DNA of 64,000 nt from Trichomonas vaginalis G3. Taxonomy: Eukaryota > Parabasalia > Trichomonadida > Trichomonadidae. The notes under the pieces are model-generated. The model was not told the origin of the DNA. It was given only the letters and a program-made list of their open reading frames with translations, and did no database searches. A program made the position numbers and the translations under genes. The stretch is taken from assembly GCF_026262505.1 (NCBI RefSeq), contig NC_067208.1, positions 12,409,962 through 12,473,961 on the forward strand. The letters run 5' to 3'. Of the stretch, positions 10,765 through 21,066 are shown in pieces (the stretch's first letter is position 1; the number at the start of each line of letters is the position of its first letter).

Positions 10765-11279
10765 AAAAAAATTGAATAATTTGTTTATTAAACCGCTTCA
10801 CTCATTAATTTTTTTATAAAACGATAAGGACGGGTAGCACTGTATTTAGGAAAAATGAAATTTATGATCACGAACGGGAAACAAGAATTTAGATGATATA
10901 TTTGAAAATTTGTGATTGGATCTTTTTTTTCAACTTATATCGGCGCGCAGCTTTGCTGCGCGCCGATAGATGCACTATATACAGTGAGTCTTCAAACCCG
11001 TTATTTTGGAACAAACTGGATATAACGCCCTCTCAATTTTTAATGACGTTAAGCATACGTGTACTAGAGGGAGAGGCTTAAATCCAGATATATAGGTACT
11101 AAGTCGGAATACCAATTCCTTGTTGTCTAAAACAATAGGTTACTGCGAAAAAAATTAGCAAAAATCAAATATTTTTAAATAAAATGTAAGTTAATTAACT
11201 TCGAAATGCTGGACGACTTGTTTATTGTCATTGCTATTCCAAGGCGTCCAATATTTATTTGGCTTCAAATTATCTTCCT
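10765..11279. other. Intergenic between receptor gene and surface-protein relic
   Basis: Apart from the hairpin at 10938-10968 I see no gene. Short frames here are not supported by any family resemblance. Confidence 0.5.
10938..10968. repeat. Strong GC-rich hairpin (14-bp stem, TTT loop)
   Basis: A perfect inverted repeat: arm TATCGGCGCGCAGC (10938-10951), loop TTT, then its exact complement (10955-10968). It is an island of G+C in AT-rich intergenic DNA, 174 bp upstream of the receptor gene. In style it matches the short hairpins scattered in the Polintons of this window, but the stem is longer. Confidence 0.9.
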
Positions 11280-11481
11280 ATAATAGATATGATTAAAATT
11301 TTAAGGTTTCTATTCGACCAAATAATCGCATCGTCAATTTTTCTAATTTTTGCCAAATCTCACAATTTCAAGTAAGTTTTGTCATAGTTGAATTTTTGAT
11401 AGGCATTGGTTACACAGCTGGTATATAATGAGATTATTCATAAATGGAAACTATTACATTCAAAACTAGGTGTTCCGATAA

Positions 11482-12147
11482 TTGGTGTTACACCCCATAT
11501 TTTTAAAATTTAATGAGTTTTTATTCATTACTCCTCCCAAATTAATTGCTTTATGGAGGAATACTCATAGAGAAGAAGATCCAAATAGTGTTTGGCTTCA
11601 TTATTATGAAGAAATTAGCCCACCATCTGAAGTCATTTCAGGTGAGAACAAAAATGTCACTGCAACAGATAAAAGGTGCTTTGCTTACATCTGTAAGTTC
11701 ATCGGCCTTCAAGATAGAGCAATCAAGTTCAAAGATACAGATTACTCGATTTTACTTTGCGAAAACGTTTTTTCGCAAGGTCCAGGCGCAATATATGTTG
11801 GAAGTCCTAATAGGAATGACATTGTTATTGATAAATTCTGTTCATTTGGGAGCAAAACTTCTTCAGATGGCCAATTTGTTTATTTGAGGGGAGATATCAA
11901 CAGTCTAATCCTCCAAGGCTCAATTTATAATGGAGGAAATAGTTCAGTAGATGCAATGATTTACCACAAATTTGGTGTTGGATCTCTTTCAAAAACAAAT
12001 ATTTCTAACTGTATTTCTTCTCGAAAAATTGGTTTTTATTATGATTTTGCTGATACAATTGTAAATGTTTCATTTTGTAGTTTTGAGAATTTAATGATAT
12101 TAAAACATATATTAGTAGGGTATATACTAAGGTTTTTATTTCTTTGA
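11482..12147 (+). pseudogene. Degenerate surface-protein-like fragment (beta-helix type)
   Basis: A 221-codon open frame encodes short Ser/Asn/Gly-rich strands with regularly spaced Cys, Phe and Ile residues (ISNCISS, VNVSFCSFENL). That pattern is common in the large right-handed beta-helix or polymorphic surface-protein families of trichomonads. There is no signal peptide or membrane anchor, and the ATG has no initiator. Neighbouring sequence from about 11,280 to 12,530 contains further short pieces in other frames that look like the same kind of protein. I read this as a remnant of a larger member. The family is inferred from composition only. Confidence 0.4.
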
Positions 12148-12530
12148 TGTTGAGGTCTTGGATACTTCCAGTATGAAGAAAACTGCTTCGCAATTTTCGA
12201 ACTTGCGGACCTATCTAGTCCCTGGTTATTCCATGGCAGGGGCTGATACTGCAGGAATGATATCTAGGTACAAGATACTAGATATTTTATAGAAAACATT
12301 TGGCATTTGTTAAAAAGTGTCGAGATGCAATTAGTGGGTAACTTCAAAACTAAGATCGATTGCACTACAATCTCACTGGATTCTGCTAATTACCATTATG
12401 GAACAAACTCAATGGTAGTGGTTTCCAGTCGAAATGGTCTCATTCAAAGTTTAATTAGATTTGTATCTAGTCCTCCAATATTGTGTTTAAGCCAGTGAGA
12501 TACATTAAACACAAAATTTCAATAGTTATA

Positions 12531-13283
12531 CTAAAAGTTTTACAGAACAAAGTTTATTTTCAATTCTCATATGTTGAGATAAATGAACTTTTTCCCTTCC
12601 AGATTTTAAAAATTTTGTATGATTTTTGTATGTTTTCGATGATCTTATAATCATAAACATCGTTTTCACTTAGTTTGAATATGATACTATGATACATCAT
12701 CACTTAAGGTTTATACTCATATAAACAAAACAAAATAAAAATGATTTTATGGGTTTGAAAAGTGTTATTTTTATAATAGCTTTCACTTCACTTTCCGGCA
12801 CCCTTAATTCAAATTTTTGACAATTGGCGTGAAACGTCATAGGGGAATAAGTGCACCCTTAACATGCGTCCCATTGAACTTAAAATTGATTTTTTAAAAC
12901 ATGATCTTTAAGAAATTCAGATATACAATATCAAGAGCTATCTGTCCACGTTCTCTTTTTTTCATTGATATGTGCATAGTATGAGAGAACTTAAACCATT
13001 TCTTTGCAATTACGAACCAATTTGCTTTGCATGTCTCCCGGAATGACAAAATGCTCTCCACTTTACTACTTTTAGATTTTAAAACTTTACAAATGTTAGA
13101 TTTTGAAACATTACAAATGTCGGATTTTGAAACATTGTTTTTGTTTTATTCTCATGTAAAAAGTGTATTTTTAAATAATATAAATATTCTATAAGTTTTT
13201 ATTTATAAAACTCTATTCTTTGGTTTTCTCCTTATCATGGATTGGTTCCATTCTTGGTTTATTCTTTGATTCATCAATTTTAG
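12531..13283. other. Intergenic with a short tandem repeat
   Basis: No gene is seen in this 750-base stretch. It includes three imperfect ~24-bp tandem units around 13073-13138. Confidence 0.5.
13073..13138. repeat. Three imperfect 24-bp tandem units
   Basis: Units built on AGATTTTGAAACATTACAAATG recur three times with a few substitutions (TTTTAGATTTTAAAAC, TTAGATTTTGAAAC, TCGGATTTTGAAAC). This looks like a minor local duplication. Confidence 0.6.
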
Positions 13284-13523
13284 CTAAAACTCTTTAACTC
13301 CTTCTCCAGTGCGACCAGAAACTGGAATAACAGGTATAGCGTTATAAAACTTGCTGGAAATTGATCCTGTAGCTCTGTTGAAGTCTGTAAAGTAAGATCT
13401 ATTGTTATCTGAATCGATTGCAGCATTAAATTTGAAATTGGAACTTTTTTTTCTCAAGACAGTTGGTTGAGGATTTTTTTTTTGGAACAACAAAATGCTA
13501 TTGTATGTCGTTTGATGTAGCAA
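13284..13523 (-). pseudogene. Unrecognised gene relic (GTPase-like end?)
   Basis: A 79-codon frame ends in PVIPVSGRTGEGVKEF. The SGRTGEGV text recalls the G5 region of translational or signalling GTPases, but no P-loop, DxxG or NKxD motif is nearby. The same theme continues in a neighbouring frame after the stop, to about 13,215, so the piece looks frameshifted. I would treat it as a decayed fragment of a host gene with unproved family. Confidence 0.25.
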
Positions 13524-13834
13524 TGCAAATGTATATGTGACATGCTGTCATTTCCCCTTTACTCTTAGGAAGTAAATCTTCAAATATCAGCAAATTTGTT
13601 TGCAAACATGTGACAATATGTAATGATATTAAATCTTATTAAATGTTTGTTTAAAAATGAGCAACACGAAAGTTAAAGCCATAATTTTACAATATATAAT
13701 TCTATATAATTCTGGCAATATCTTTATTGTATTCCATCGCTCGATTTAGATATCCTCAACCAATGATATGATCGTTATAAAATAAGATGAGTTGCCATCA
13801 CATTATCAGTTTAATAAAACTTATTTAAATTTTT
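13524..13834. other. Intergenic, no gene seen
   Basis: About 310 AT-rich bases downstream of the V-ATPase gene. I see nothing definite here. Confidence 0.5.
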
Positions 13835-16159
13835 TTACTTGCTTCCAACTTTGTAAGCAGCCTCCTTGAAAGAGAGTGGCTTGAACTCGTATCCCTGACC
13901 TGTGTAGAACTTTGAAGAGAACTCGACCCACATGAGACGAATTGCGTGAAGGAGGGAAGAGAAACACTCCATACCAAGCAAAATTACGACTGTTCCTACA
14001 GCGAAAGCAGCCCAGCCACAGAAGAAAGCGGCTGGATTGTAAATCTTGAGTGTCAAAATGAAGATTTCCTCGTACAAAACGTGAGAAAGTTGAGAGTGAG
14101 CGAGTGAAAGAGCCCAGAGACGGAGATAAGAAGCTGTGTGTGAAAGCATTGAAAGGCAGAACTCAATGACATCGATGAGGTTCATAACGAAGATTTCCAT
14201 GACTCCGCCGTGTGCTTTTCCTTTGTGGCAGACAATTTCGACAATTGGCTTGGCGAACAAGAGAACTGGGATGGTGATGATGAAGATAAGGGCAATGGCA
14301 TTCTGTACTGTCTTCTGGTGTGGGAAAAGGTAAGATTCAGATCCTTTATCAATTTTATCGCCGGAACTAAGGAGCATTCCGATCAAAACTTGGATAAGGT
14401 TGACACCCTCTTCGCCAGGAGTATGGTGGGAGCACCATTTGAAGATAATAATGAAGACCATGTATCCGAAAAATGAGAACATGTAAAGCATTTGCGGGAG
14501 CCATGAAAGACATAGTTCGAGCCAGTCGCGACGGTGAAAATGCTTGATGAATTGGAGAACCATGCCAAAGGCCATTTGGCAAAATCCCATAATGATGGCG
14601 AGTTTCATCTTAAGGGAGTTTATAAATGTAAGTTCGTTATCTTTGAACATCCAAACTGGGTCGACACCGAATGGATAGACCTTGTTTGGCTTCTGTGTCC
14701 AGATCTTCTTTCCTTCCTTCGTTCCTTGGACATACGATGAGCCAAAGAAGTCAATCGGAAGTCCGAAGCACTCGTTGTAGATAAATCCGCAGTAGAAAGC
14801 GCAAATTGACATGAATAATAAGAACCATCTGAAACTAAGAATCAAATCGTTAGTTTCGCCACCGGCATCACGAAGCTTTGGTGAAATTAAGATGAGGGTA
14901 ATAGCGACAATGAGGTAAAGAAGAGAATGTCCCATATCTCCGAACATAATTCCGAAAAGGAATGGGTACATGCAGTAGAAAGCGCCGCCATTGACTTCGT
15001 TGTGGCAGGCAACACCGTAAGAGTCGTTGAAGAGCTGGAATGCGTAAGTAAATGAGTTTGTTTCGATATAGGTTGGTGGATTCTCAGGAACTGTATCGAA
15101 TTCGATTGTTGTGTGGATGGCGCAGCCAGAGATCTCTTGTGCTTGATCAAGAAGTGGCTGGATTTCGGAAACGCGGCGTTTGGCGATCCAGCCTTTGTAA
15201 ATTGCACGATCTTCAATGGTCTTGAAGTCAGCAAAGTCGATATATTGGTAAATTTGCTTTTCGCGGATGTAGAAGAGGCGATTGAACCAATATGTTTGTT
15301 GAAGCTGAAGAAGGAAGTTCTTGTTGTCTCCATAAGATTGTCTGAGGACACTCTTGCTTTCGTAGATTTGGTTTGTCAATTCGTTTTCGAGTTTGTCGAG
15401 ATTTACATCTTCAGCTGGGAATTCGAAGACTTCTGCACCATACGACTGTGCAATGTTCATGAGCTTCCTGAGGATTGACTCTGTTGGGAACCAAATTGTG
15501 AAGAAAGACTTTTTGTCATCAAATGATGAAATATCAGATGAAGAAAAGACATTTCCTCTTGAAATGCGGTAGAATGTATAGAGAAGTCTGCGAAGTTTGG
15601 TTGAATCGATGATACCTGTGATAGAGAAGAGGAAGTTCAAGCCTCCGATGAGCTCCATTTCAAAAGCAGAGGATTTATCTGTTTCTGCCTCGCCGCCTTG
15701 GATAGCTGTTCTTCTCTCCTGAAGGAGTGGTCTGTAGAAACGAAGAGCTGCTAATGTGTGCTCGGCTGTCTGTAATTGAACTTCGAGATGCTGAGTACGT
15801 GTAATACGCTCGTGGAGGGAAGTATCGGCTTCGAGAATCTGCTGACGAAGCTCGTTCTCTGAGATATCCCTGTTCTGCGCCTGCTCATTGAAGGTAGCCA
15901 GCGAAATTGGAGGTGGCAAAAGATCATATTGTTCTAATTGATTGCCGATAAAGTTAAGGCATCTTTCTGCTTCTTCGCAGTGAATGTAGCTCTCAGTATA
16001 GCGCTTGTTTACTGAGTCATTGCCAGTATTTTCGTCAATTAGATGGATTAAATCCTTTTCAGCAAGCAATCTAATTGTGGCGCCCGCACTTTCGTACGGA
16101 ACGACTAATTGGACGTGCTGCATTTCTTCGGGGAAGAAAACAGACGACTCCTTGGTCAT
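13835..16159 (-). CDS. V-type proton ATPase subunit a (V0 sector)
   Basis: The 774-aa protein has the two-part architecture of V-ATPase subunit a. A soluble, partly coiled-coil N-terminal half (about residues 1-390) is followed by a membrane half with seven or eight hydrophobic helices. The conserved segment TASYLRLWALSLAHSQLS carries the essential Arg that works with the proteolipid ring in proton transfer. The motif MFGDMGHSLLY after the first membrane entry is also typical. Subunit a couples ATP hydrolysis by V1 to proton pumping into lysosome-like organelles. Length is near the family norm (about 800) and the frame is intact. No clear TCAYW is seen right before the ATG at 16159. Confidence 0.97.
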   Translation of the reverse strand: MTKESSVFFPEEMQHVQLVVPYESAGATIRLLAEKDLIHLIDENTGNDSVNKRYTESYIHCEEAERCLNFIGNQLEQYDLLPPPISLATFNEQAQNRDISENELRQQILEADTSLHERITRTQHLEVQLQTAEHTLAALRFYRPLLQERRTAIQGGEAETDKSSAFEMELIGGLNFLFSITGIIDSTKLRRLLYTFYRISRGNVFSSSDISSFDDKKSFFTIWFPTESILRKLMNIAQSYGAEVFEFPAEDVNLDKLENELTNQIYESKSVLRQSYGDNKNFLLQLQQTYWFNRLFYIREKQIYQYIDFADFKTIEDRAIYKGWIAKRRVSEIQPLLDQAQEISGCAIHTTIEFDTVPENPPTYIETNSFTYAFQLFNDSYGVACHNEVNGGAFYCMYPFLFGIMFGDMGHSLLYLIVAITLILISPKLRDAGGETNDLILSFRWFLLFMSICAFYCGFIYNECFGLPIDFFGSSYVQGTKEGKKIWTQKPNKVYPFGVDPVWMFKDNELTFINSLKMKLAIIMGFCQMAFGMVLQFIKHFHRRDWLELCLSWLPQMLYMFSFFGYMVFIIIFKWCSHHTPGEEGVNLIQVLIGMLLSSGDKIDKGSESYLFPHQKTVQNAIALIFIITIPVLLFAKPIVEIVCHKGKAHGGVMEIFVMNLIDVIEFCLSMLSHTASYLRLWALSLAHSQLSHVLYEEIFILTLKIYNPAAFFCGWAAFAVGTVVILLGMECFSSLLHAIRLMWVEFSSKFYTGQGYEFKPLSFKEAAYKVGSK

Positions 16160-16250
16160 TTTTTATTATAACCTTAAATTCTAATCATTTAGCTGTCAGA
16201 ATGGTTTTTGATCCCTTTGAAACATCGGTCGGACGATGGGGATTGCTTCT

Positions 16251-17306
16251 AAGGGTTTCGTTTTGCTAAAATTGTCACTTTTATAGCATATTTGTTTTTG
16301 GATGTTTTGCGAAACCAAAAAAAAAAAAACTATGATATACAATGTGTGTGTAAAGAAAATACTTTATTTACTAGTTAAAAAATCATTTGGTATTGATCAA
16401 GTTATTTTTTCTGGATAAGATATTATATGGATAATTGGATAGAAAATACAATTATATAATCTTGTACCTGGTTTAATTAAGCTAATTGTCATCAGAAACT
16501 TGTAATTTTTATGAATTTCAGATTTTCTTTTCATTACTGCTTTTCTTAATAGGTCAAGTTCTTATTTACGTTATAAAGTATGATATTTACAAATATCAAG
16601 TTATCATGTTTTTTGAGAAATTATAAGAAACAAACAAAAATGAAAAAGATAGGAATAGCAATGAATAGTGATGTGGGTATAGAAAATGTAAGAGATATGA
16701 ATGCAAAGCAATCAGTATTTAGGATATTGACCATAGATTTCGAAAAAAAAATGCTGCATATTGAGCGAAAACTATGATTATATTATAAGGCTGTCATTTA
16801 AAGCATAATGAAACTATTCCCTTTTCATTTTAATCGAATAAGATAGTAAAGATTTTTGAATTAGCTAGAAACTGATGAGATGTTTTCACAAATCAGATTT
16901 TTAATCTCTATAATGCATAATTCACTCAATATCTCAATTTTGATATTGCGAGATATTTTTGCTATCGGTTTCGCAATTTTGACACAATAGCAAGAGGGTT
17001 CTATAAGCATTATTATCAACGTAGAATCTGAATATCATATCAGAAAATGTCGCAAATCTGACATTTACCCGACCAAATAGCAAAAATAATTGAATACTTT
17101 TCGCAAAAACTTTAAAAATCGATAAAAATATGAAATATAGATATTAAAGAGATTTTTATATAATATTCATAAAGATTTTCCAAAAATATGATACCGCAAA
17201 ATTAAAAAAGTGACGTCTTGAGTGGAGTCAAAGGTCGAAATTGCTAGCTAAATGTTTTTTTAGCGAAATTGCGTATTGTACGTTCTTTTCGCAAAACGAA
17301 ACCCTT
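16251..17306. mobile_element. Non-autonomous MULE-like transposon (1,056 bp)
   Basis: The ends are inverted repeats: AAGGGTTTCGTTTTGC at 16251-16266 and its exact complement at 17291-17306, with similarity continuing about five more bases after one mismatch. Outside them the same nine bases, ATTGCTTCT, occur as a direct repeat (16242-16250 and 17307-17315). A 9-bp target duplication with short terminal inverted repeats is the signature of Mutator-like elements, which are known in T. vaginalis. No transposase frame is present; the inside is AT-rich, with only a 65-codon frame of no resemblance. The insertion lies about 80 bp upstream of the V-ATPase subunit a start. The perfect duplication suggests a fairly recent insertion. 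Confidence 0.85.
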
Positions 17307-17315
17307 ATTGCTTCT

Positions 17316-17845
17316 CTCAATAATGATGGATATAGTTCACTTATGATTTATCAAACTCCCATAATCAAAAATTGACCAATTGAATTATTTTGATTATCGT
17401 ATGAGAAATTACCATAAATAGCATCTCTACTTCCATTCATTTAATAATCTCACATCTATAAGAGTCCAAAAGAGTGTAAAAACCATCGAATTAAAATAAA
17501 AAATTATTAAAATTTCATTTATTTTTTTGATTTTGAAAAAAATTTGGAAGATTTATCATAAATATTAATAGGCGAATCTAATTTAATTTTATTATACTAT
17601 AGTTTTCATTTCACAAAATTGAAATTTAATCAATATTTACAAAATTTAAATTCATATTTCGATGCTGAAGACAATTTATTACAACAAACAAGTGTGTCGT
17701 CCAAAAATACTGTATTTTCATTGATTTTTATTAAGTAATATATATAAGATGCGTATTCTATCTTCATAAATTAAGATTTTTTTTCTTTTTTTCAGACATC
17801 ACAAACAATATTAACAACATTTACAATCAAGATAAATCAAATATT
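17316..17845. other. Intergenic, no gene seen
   Basis: About 530 AT-rich bases between the MULE-like element and the stop of the Myb gene. I see nothing definite. Confidence 0.5.
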
Positions 17846-18766
17846 TTACTTCTCAAACATAGGTGTTAACAAGTTCACTTCCGATGGCTCCATAATTGAA
17901 TCAGCATTAAATCCACGAGATGGAGATGCTAATTTTGGAGAGAAAAGTATTCCAGTTCCCAAATCACCAGGTGACCATTGTGATATACTTGGAGACATCA
18001 AAGTAAATGGTGATCTAAGTATTGATGGTGATTTAAGTGAACTAAATGGGCTCTTCAAGCTAAATGGAATATCTGTTATTGATGGTGTCATCATCGGAGT
18101 TGGTAGAGTTGGTGATGCAGCCTTAATTGTTTCCTTTACAATTTCTTCGAATTTAGGTGGCTTAGGAACATCATCAGCTGACTTAGGAGCTGAAGAACTT
18201 GGACGTCCACGTCTAGGTCTTGTAGCTCCGGTCTTATCATATTCTAATCTTTTCTTCAAAGTCGAGTTCCAACGATTCTTCACAGCGTTGTCACTGCGAC
18301 CTTTCATTATTTCTGATATTTTAACCCATTGGTTTCCCATTTTGGCATGTAATTCTATGAGTAACTCATCCTCTTCTGGTGTGAAAGGAGAAGTGTTAAC
18401 TTCTGGATTGAGATGATTGCGCCATCTCTCACGGCACTGCTTACCTATTCTTCCAGGAAGTAGTTCAGCAAGTTTAGTCCAATTCTTCACACCGTATTGG
18501 TTAACGAATTTGATAATGGTTTCATCTTCTTCAGGAGTCCAGCTTCCCTTGATGAGATCAGGATTAATAACCTTTTCCCATCTCTCTTCAATCTGTACAG
18601 CACTCTTTCCTGGGAAAAATGGAACAAGTTCTCCCCATTCTGGACGAGGAACACTCTTCATAAGCTTTTGGAAAAGCTCATCTTCCTCTTTAGACCACTT
18701 TGTATTTTTAGAGTATTTATTAACTTTTTGACGTGCGCGGGTTGGCGCGTATGACGTCGATGACAT
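17846..18766 (-). CDS. Three-repeat (R1R2R3) Myb transcription factor
   Basis: Starting at the ATG at 18766 (MSSTSYAPTRARQ) the protein has 306 residues. Three Myb repeats follow one another: R1 about 23-72 (KWSKEEDELFQ), R2 about 75-125 (GSWTPEEDETI ... CRERWRNHLNP) and R3 about 127-175 (FTPEEDELLIE ... NAVKNRWNSTLKKR). The R2/R3 recognition helices are well kept, so sequence-specific DNA binding is expected in the nucleus. The C-terminal part is rich in Ser-Pro and Thr-Pro pairs, possible kinase sites. An in-frame ATG at 18805 would add 13 residues without resemblance to the family, so 18766 is preferred. Polinton A sits 283 bp upstream and may have displaced control sequence. Confidence 0.93.
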   Translation of the reverse strand: MSSTSYAPTRARQKVNKYSKNTKWSKEEDELFQKLMKSVPRPEWGELVPFFPGKSAVQIEERWEKVINPDLIKGSWTPEEDETIIKFVNQYGVKNWTKLAELLPGRIGKQCRERWRNHLNPEVNTSPFTPEEDELLIELHAKMGNQWVKISEIMKGRSDNAVKNRWNSTLKKRLEYDKTGATRPRRGRPSSSAPKSADDVPKPPKFEEIVKETIKAASPTLPTPMMTPSITDIPFSLKSPFSSLKSPSILRSPFTLMSPSISQWSPGDLGTGILFSPKLASPSRGFNADSIMEPSEVNLLTPMFEK

Positions 18767-19049
18767 TAAAATTAATAAACGGCAATGTTTTTTGAGCCCG
18801 TACATTCAATAAAAATCTCTCAATAAGTTTTGAGAACAATAACGTTTATTAATTCGAAAATCAAAAATTATAATGAGTAGCCATAATCATGAATAATTTT
18901 TGAGATATATTGAATTTATCGTTTGAAAATTCAAATTCTCATTTTTTTATTGAAATTATCCAAAGTCTCCGATTGATTACGTATCGAAAGAACTCACCGC
19001 AAATGCAATAATGCAGTTATTATCTTACCGAAATTTTATGAGAAAATTT

Positions 19050-19846
19050 AGTAGTAGATGAGTGCGGGTTGTGTGACTTTTTTTGTTACAACTATATATA
19101 GACGATGCATTAAAATATATTTATTTATAAATCATTAAAAAATTAACATTAATTTTAAAATAATTTATTTTTTTATCTTTTATAAAAGAAGCTATATATA
19201 GATGATGTCAGATATTCCGCGATTAATTAAACATTGTTTAAATCCTGAATGGGTTAAACTTCAATTTAAAAATGAAGATTGTGAATTATTAAATGAATAT
19301 GAAAGCCAAAATAAGCTAATGAGGTATAAATATAATGATAAAGAATATTTAATTTCATGGAATCAATGGAGTCATAATCAAAGACCTCATAAACGAGAAG
19401 AAGAAATTGAAAATAATGAAATGGAAATCATTGATGACATTAAAGAGGATGGAATTCCTAAATTTTGTAGAAAAACCTTTAGAACTAAGTTAGGAGCATA
19501 TAAACGTAGAGTATTAAATCCTGAATATCTTAAACATCAATTTAAAAAGGAAGACTGTGAATTATTAAACGTTAATGATTATGAAAATACTAAATCAAAA
19601 CTGAGATATAAATATATTGGAAGTGATGAAAGGTGTAAAGATAAAGATAAAGTTTATTCAGTTTCATATAATAACTGGCACACGTTAGGGATAAGAAAAC
19701 ATTTAGGAGATTATGGGAAATGTTCTGAATTCTTTAAATCTAGTATATACGAGAGAGTAAAAGAAATCAGATATAATTATTTTCATGAATGAAAAATAAA
19801 CTACCATAATGAAATAAAAAAATTTTTAAAAAATAAACTTTAAAAA
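19050..19846. repeat. Left terminal inverted repeat of Polinton A (797 bp)
   Basis: It matches 38107-38903 in inverse orientation from AGTAGTAG up to ...CTTTAAAAA, where the two sides diverge. It contains a whole 196-codon gene. TATATATAGA(C/T)GATG occurs twice, around 19092-19106 and 19193-19207, the second just at the gene start. Confidence 0.93.
19202..19792 (+). CDS. Terminal-repeat protein of Polinton A, copy 1
   Basis: The 196-aa basic protein is made of two related halves. Each has LNPE(W/Y), an (K/Q)F KxEDCELLN stretch, a YKY core and a final Trp (SWNQW, SYNNW). The layout recalls the repeated zinc-ribbon-like modules near HNH endonucleases in phages and large viruses, but most Cys positions are absent, so a DNA-binding role is only a guess. 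The gene lies wholly inside the terminal inverted repeat, and an identical protein is encoded in the other repeat. An ATG-ATG pair opens the frame; the second ATG (19205) could be the start. The place suggests a role in recognising element ends (inference). Confidence 0.75.
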   Translation: MMSDIPRLIKHCLNPEWVKLQFKNEDCELLNEYESQNKLMRYKYNDKEYLISWNQWSHNQRPHKREEEIENNEMEIIDDIKEDGIPKFCRKTFRTKLGAYKRRVLNPEYLKHQFKKEDCELLNVNDYENTKSKLRYKYIGSDERCKDKDKVYSVSYNNWHTLGIRKHLGDYGKCSEFFKSSIYERVKEIRYNYFHE

Positions 19847-19889
19847 TTCATGTCTTACATTTTTTGAATAATTTATTTTTTTAATTCGT

Positions 19890-21002
19890 ATGAAAATGAG
19901 TGTCAAAACTAACGACGTGAAAAAATTAGGATTCACAAACGAGGAAATAATGAATATATTAGAGGAGGTGGGTTATGAAGTTAATAAATATTATTTAAGA
20001 AATTGTCAAAAATTCGCGGAGTTATTAAATGATTTAGATTATGATGGAAAAATGAATAAAGATGATGTTATAAATTTCTTATATCCCACATCTGAAGAAG
20101 AAAAACCTAAAGAACCTGATGTTTTCCCTGAATATTATGAAGAACGGATTAAAGATGATGAATATGATGAAATTGAAAGACTGGAAAAAATAAGAGATGA
20201 AATAGATGAAAAAATTAAGGAATTAAGAGAAGTTGAAAAATATAATGAGAATGAAGTAGAGGGTTTAATGAATATCCCAGCTTCAGAATCAGAAGTTCAG
20301 AAATCTCATGAAGAAAGATATAAAAATTATGTCTCAGAATCAACACAAAATTTATTAGATGGTGAAATAGACGAAACACTTTCAGAAGAAGGTACTAAAT
20401 TTATACGTAAACATAAGTTACAATTTATTGATAATGAAGAATACCCTTGTATCTTACTTTCACCTCCTCTTGATTCTGAAAAATTCAAAAAAGCACTGAA
20501 AAATGTAACATATGCAACAAATACGATTAAGAAAGAAGACCATGATATTTACACAAATTATTATTTAAATAAATGTGCAGGTGTTGATAAAGTTTTTGAT
20601 TTGTTAGATAAAATATCAAAAGAAACAATTGGTACATATAAAATTTTATGCGATTGTGGTTTCATTATTGAAGATACTAATAATGTTTCATATGAAAGAA
20701 CAGCACCGAAGGAAGACGAAGTTGAAAGGTCTATACCATTCGTTATTAAGAATATAAAAGATATGAAAACTTATAAACATTATATTTATTCATTTATTTC
20801 AGAAAAAATGGAAGCAACCCATAAAACATCATCTCATCATTTTATAGCTATTCATACATTCCTTTTCAAAGTTGTGAAATTAAATAAGACAGGAATTAGA
20901 TTTAATGTATCAGGGTACGCATTCTTGAGTAAATTAAAATGTATTCGTCACGTCGCAGATGATAAAAATTTATGTGTCCTTAATTCATTTTATGGACTTT
21001 AG
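19890..21002 (+). CDS. Polinton protein with an EF-hand-like motif, unknown role
   Basis: The protein has 370 residues and is very acidic in its first half. Near residues 45-65 there is a helix-loop-helix with LNDLDYDGKMNKDDVINFL, which fits the DxDxDG calcium loop of an EF-hand except for the last position. A Glu/Lys-rich coiled coil follows (about 90-125). The C-terminal half has a CDCGFIIED segment and a hydrophobic end. I do not recognise the family. It sits just inside the left terminal repeat and is followed by PolB on the same strand after about 65 AT-rich bases. Confidence 0.7.
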   Translation: MKMSVKTNDVKKLGFTNEEIMNILEEVGYEVNKYYLRNCQKFAELLNDLDYDGKMNKDDVINFLYPTSEEEKPKEPDVFPEYYEERIKDDEYDEIERLEKIRDEIDEKIKELREVEKYNENEVEGLMNIPASESEVQKSHEERYKNYVSESTQNLLDGEIDETLSEEGTKFIRKHKLQFIDNEEYPCILLSPPLDSEKFKKALKNVTYATNTIKKEDHDIYTNYYLNKCAGVDKVFDLLDKISKETIGTYKILCDCGFIIEDTNNVSYERTAPKEDEVERSIPFVIKNIKDMKTYKHYIYSFISEKMEATHKTSSHHFIAIHTFLFKVVKLNKTGIRFNVSGYAFLSKLKCIRHVADDKNLCVLNSFYGL

Positions 21003-21066
21003 CCCTGGACTTTAAAAAAAATAAACTTTATTTTTATTTATTTTTTAATTTTTTATTCTTACATAA

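Noticed and set aside
13284-13523. Intact GTPase gene
   Set aside because: Only SGRTGEGV resembles a GTPase; the other G motifs are missing and the frame is short.
16580-16777. Small gene inside the MULE-like element
   Set aside because: The 65-codon Lys/Met-rich frame has no resemblance to transposase or any family and is expected by chance in AT-rich DNA.
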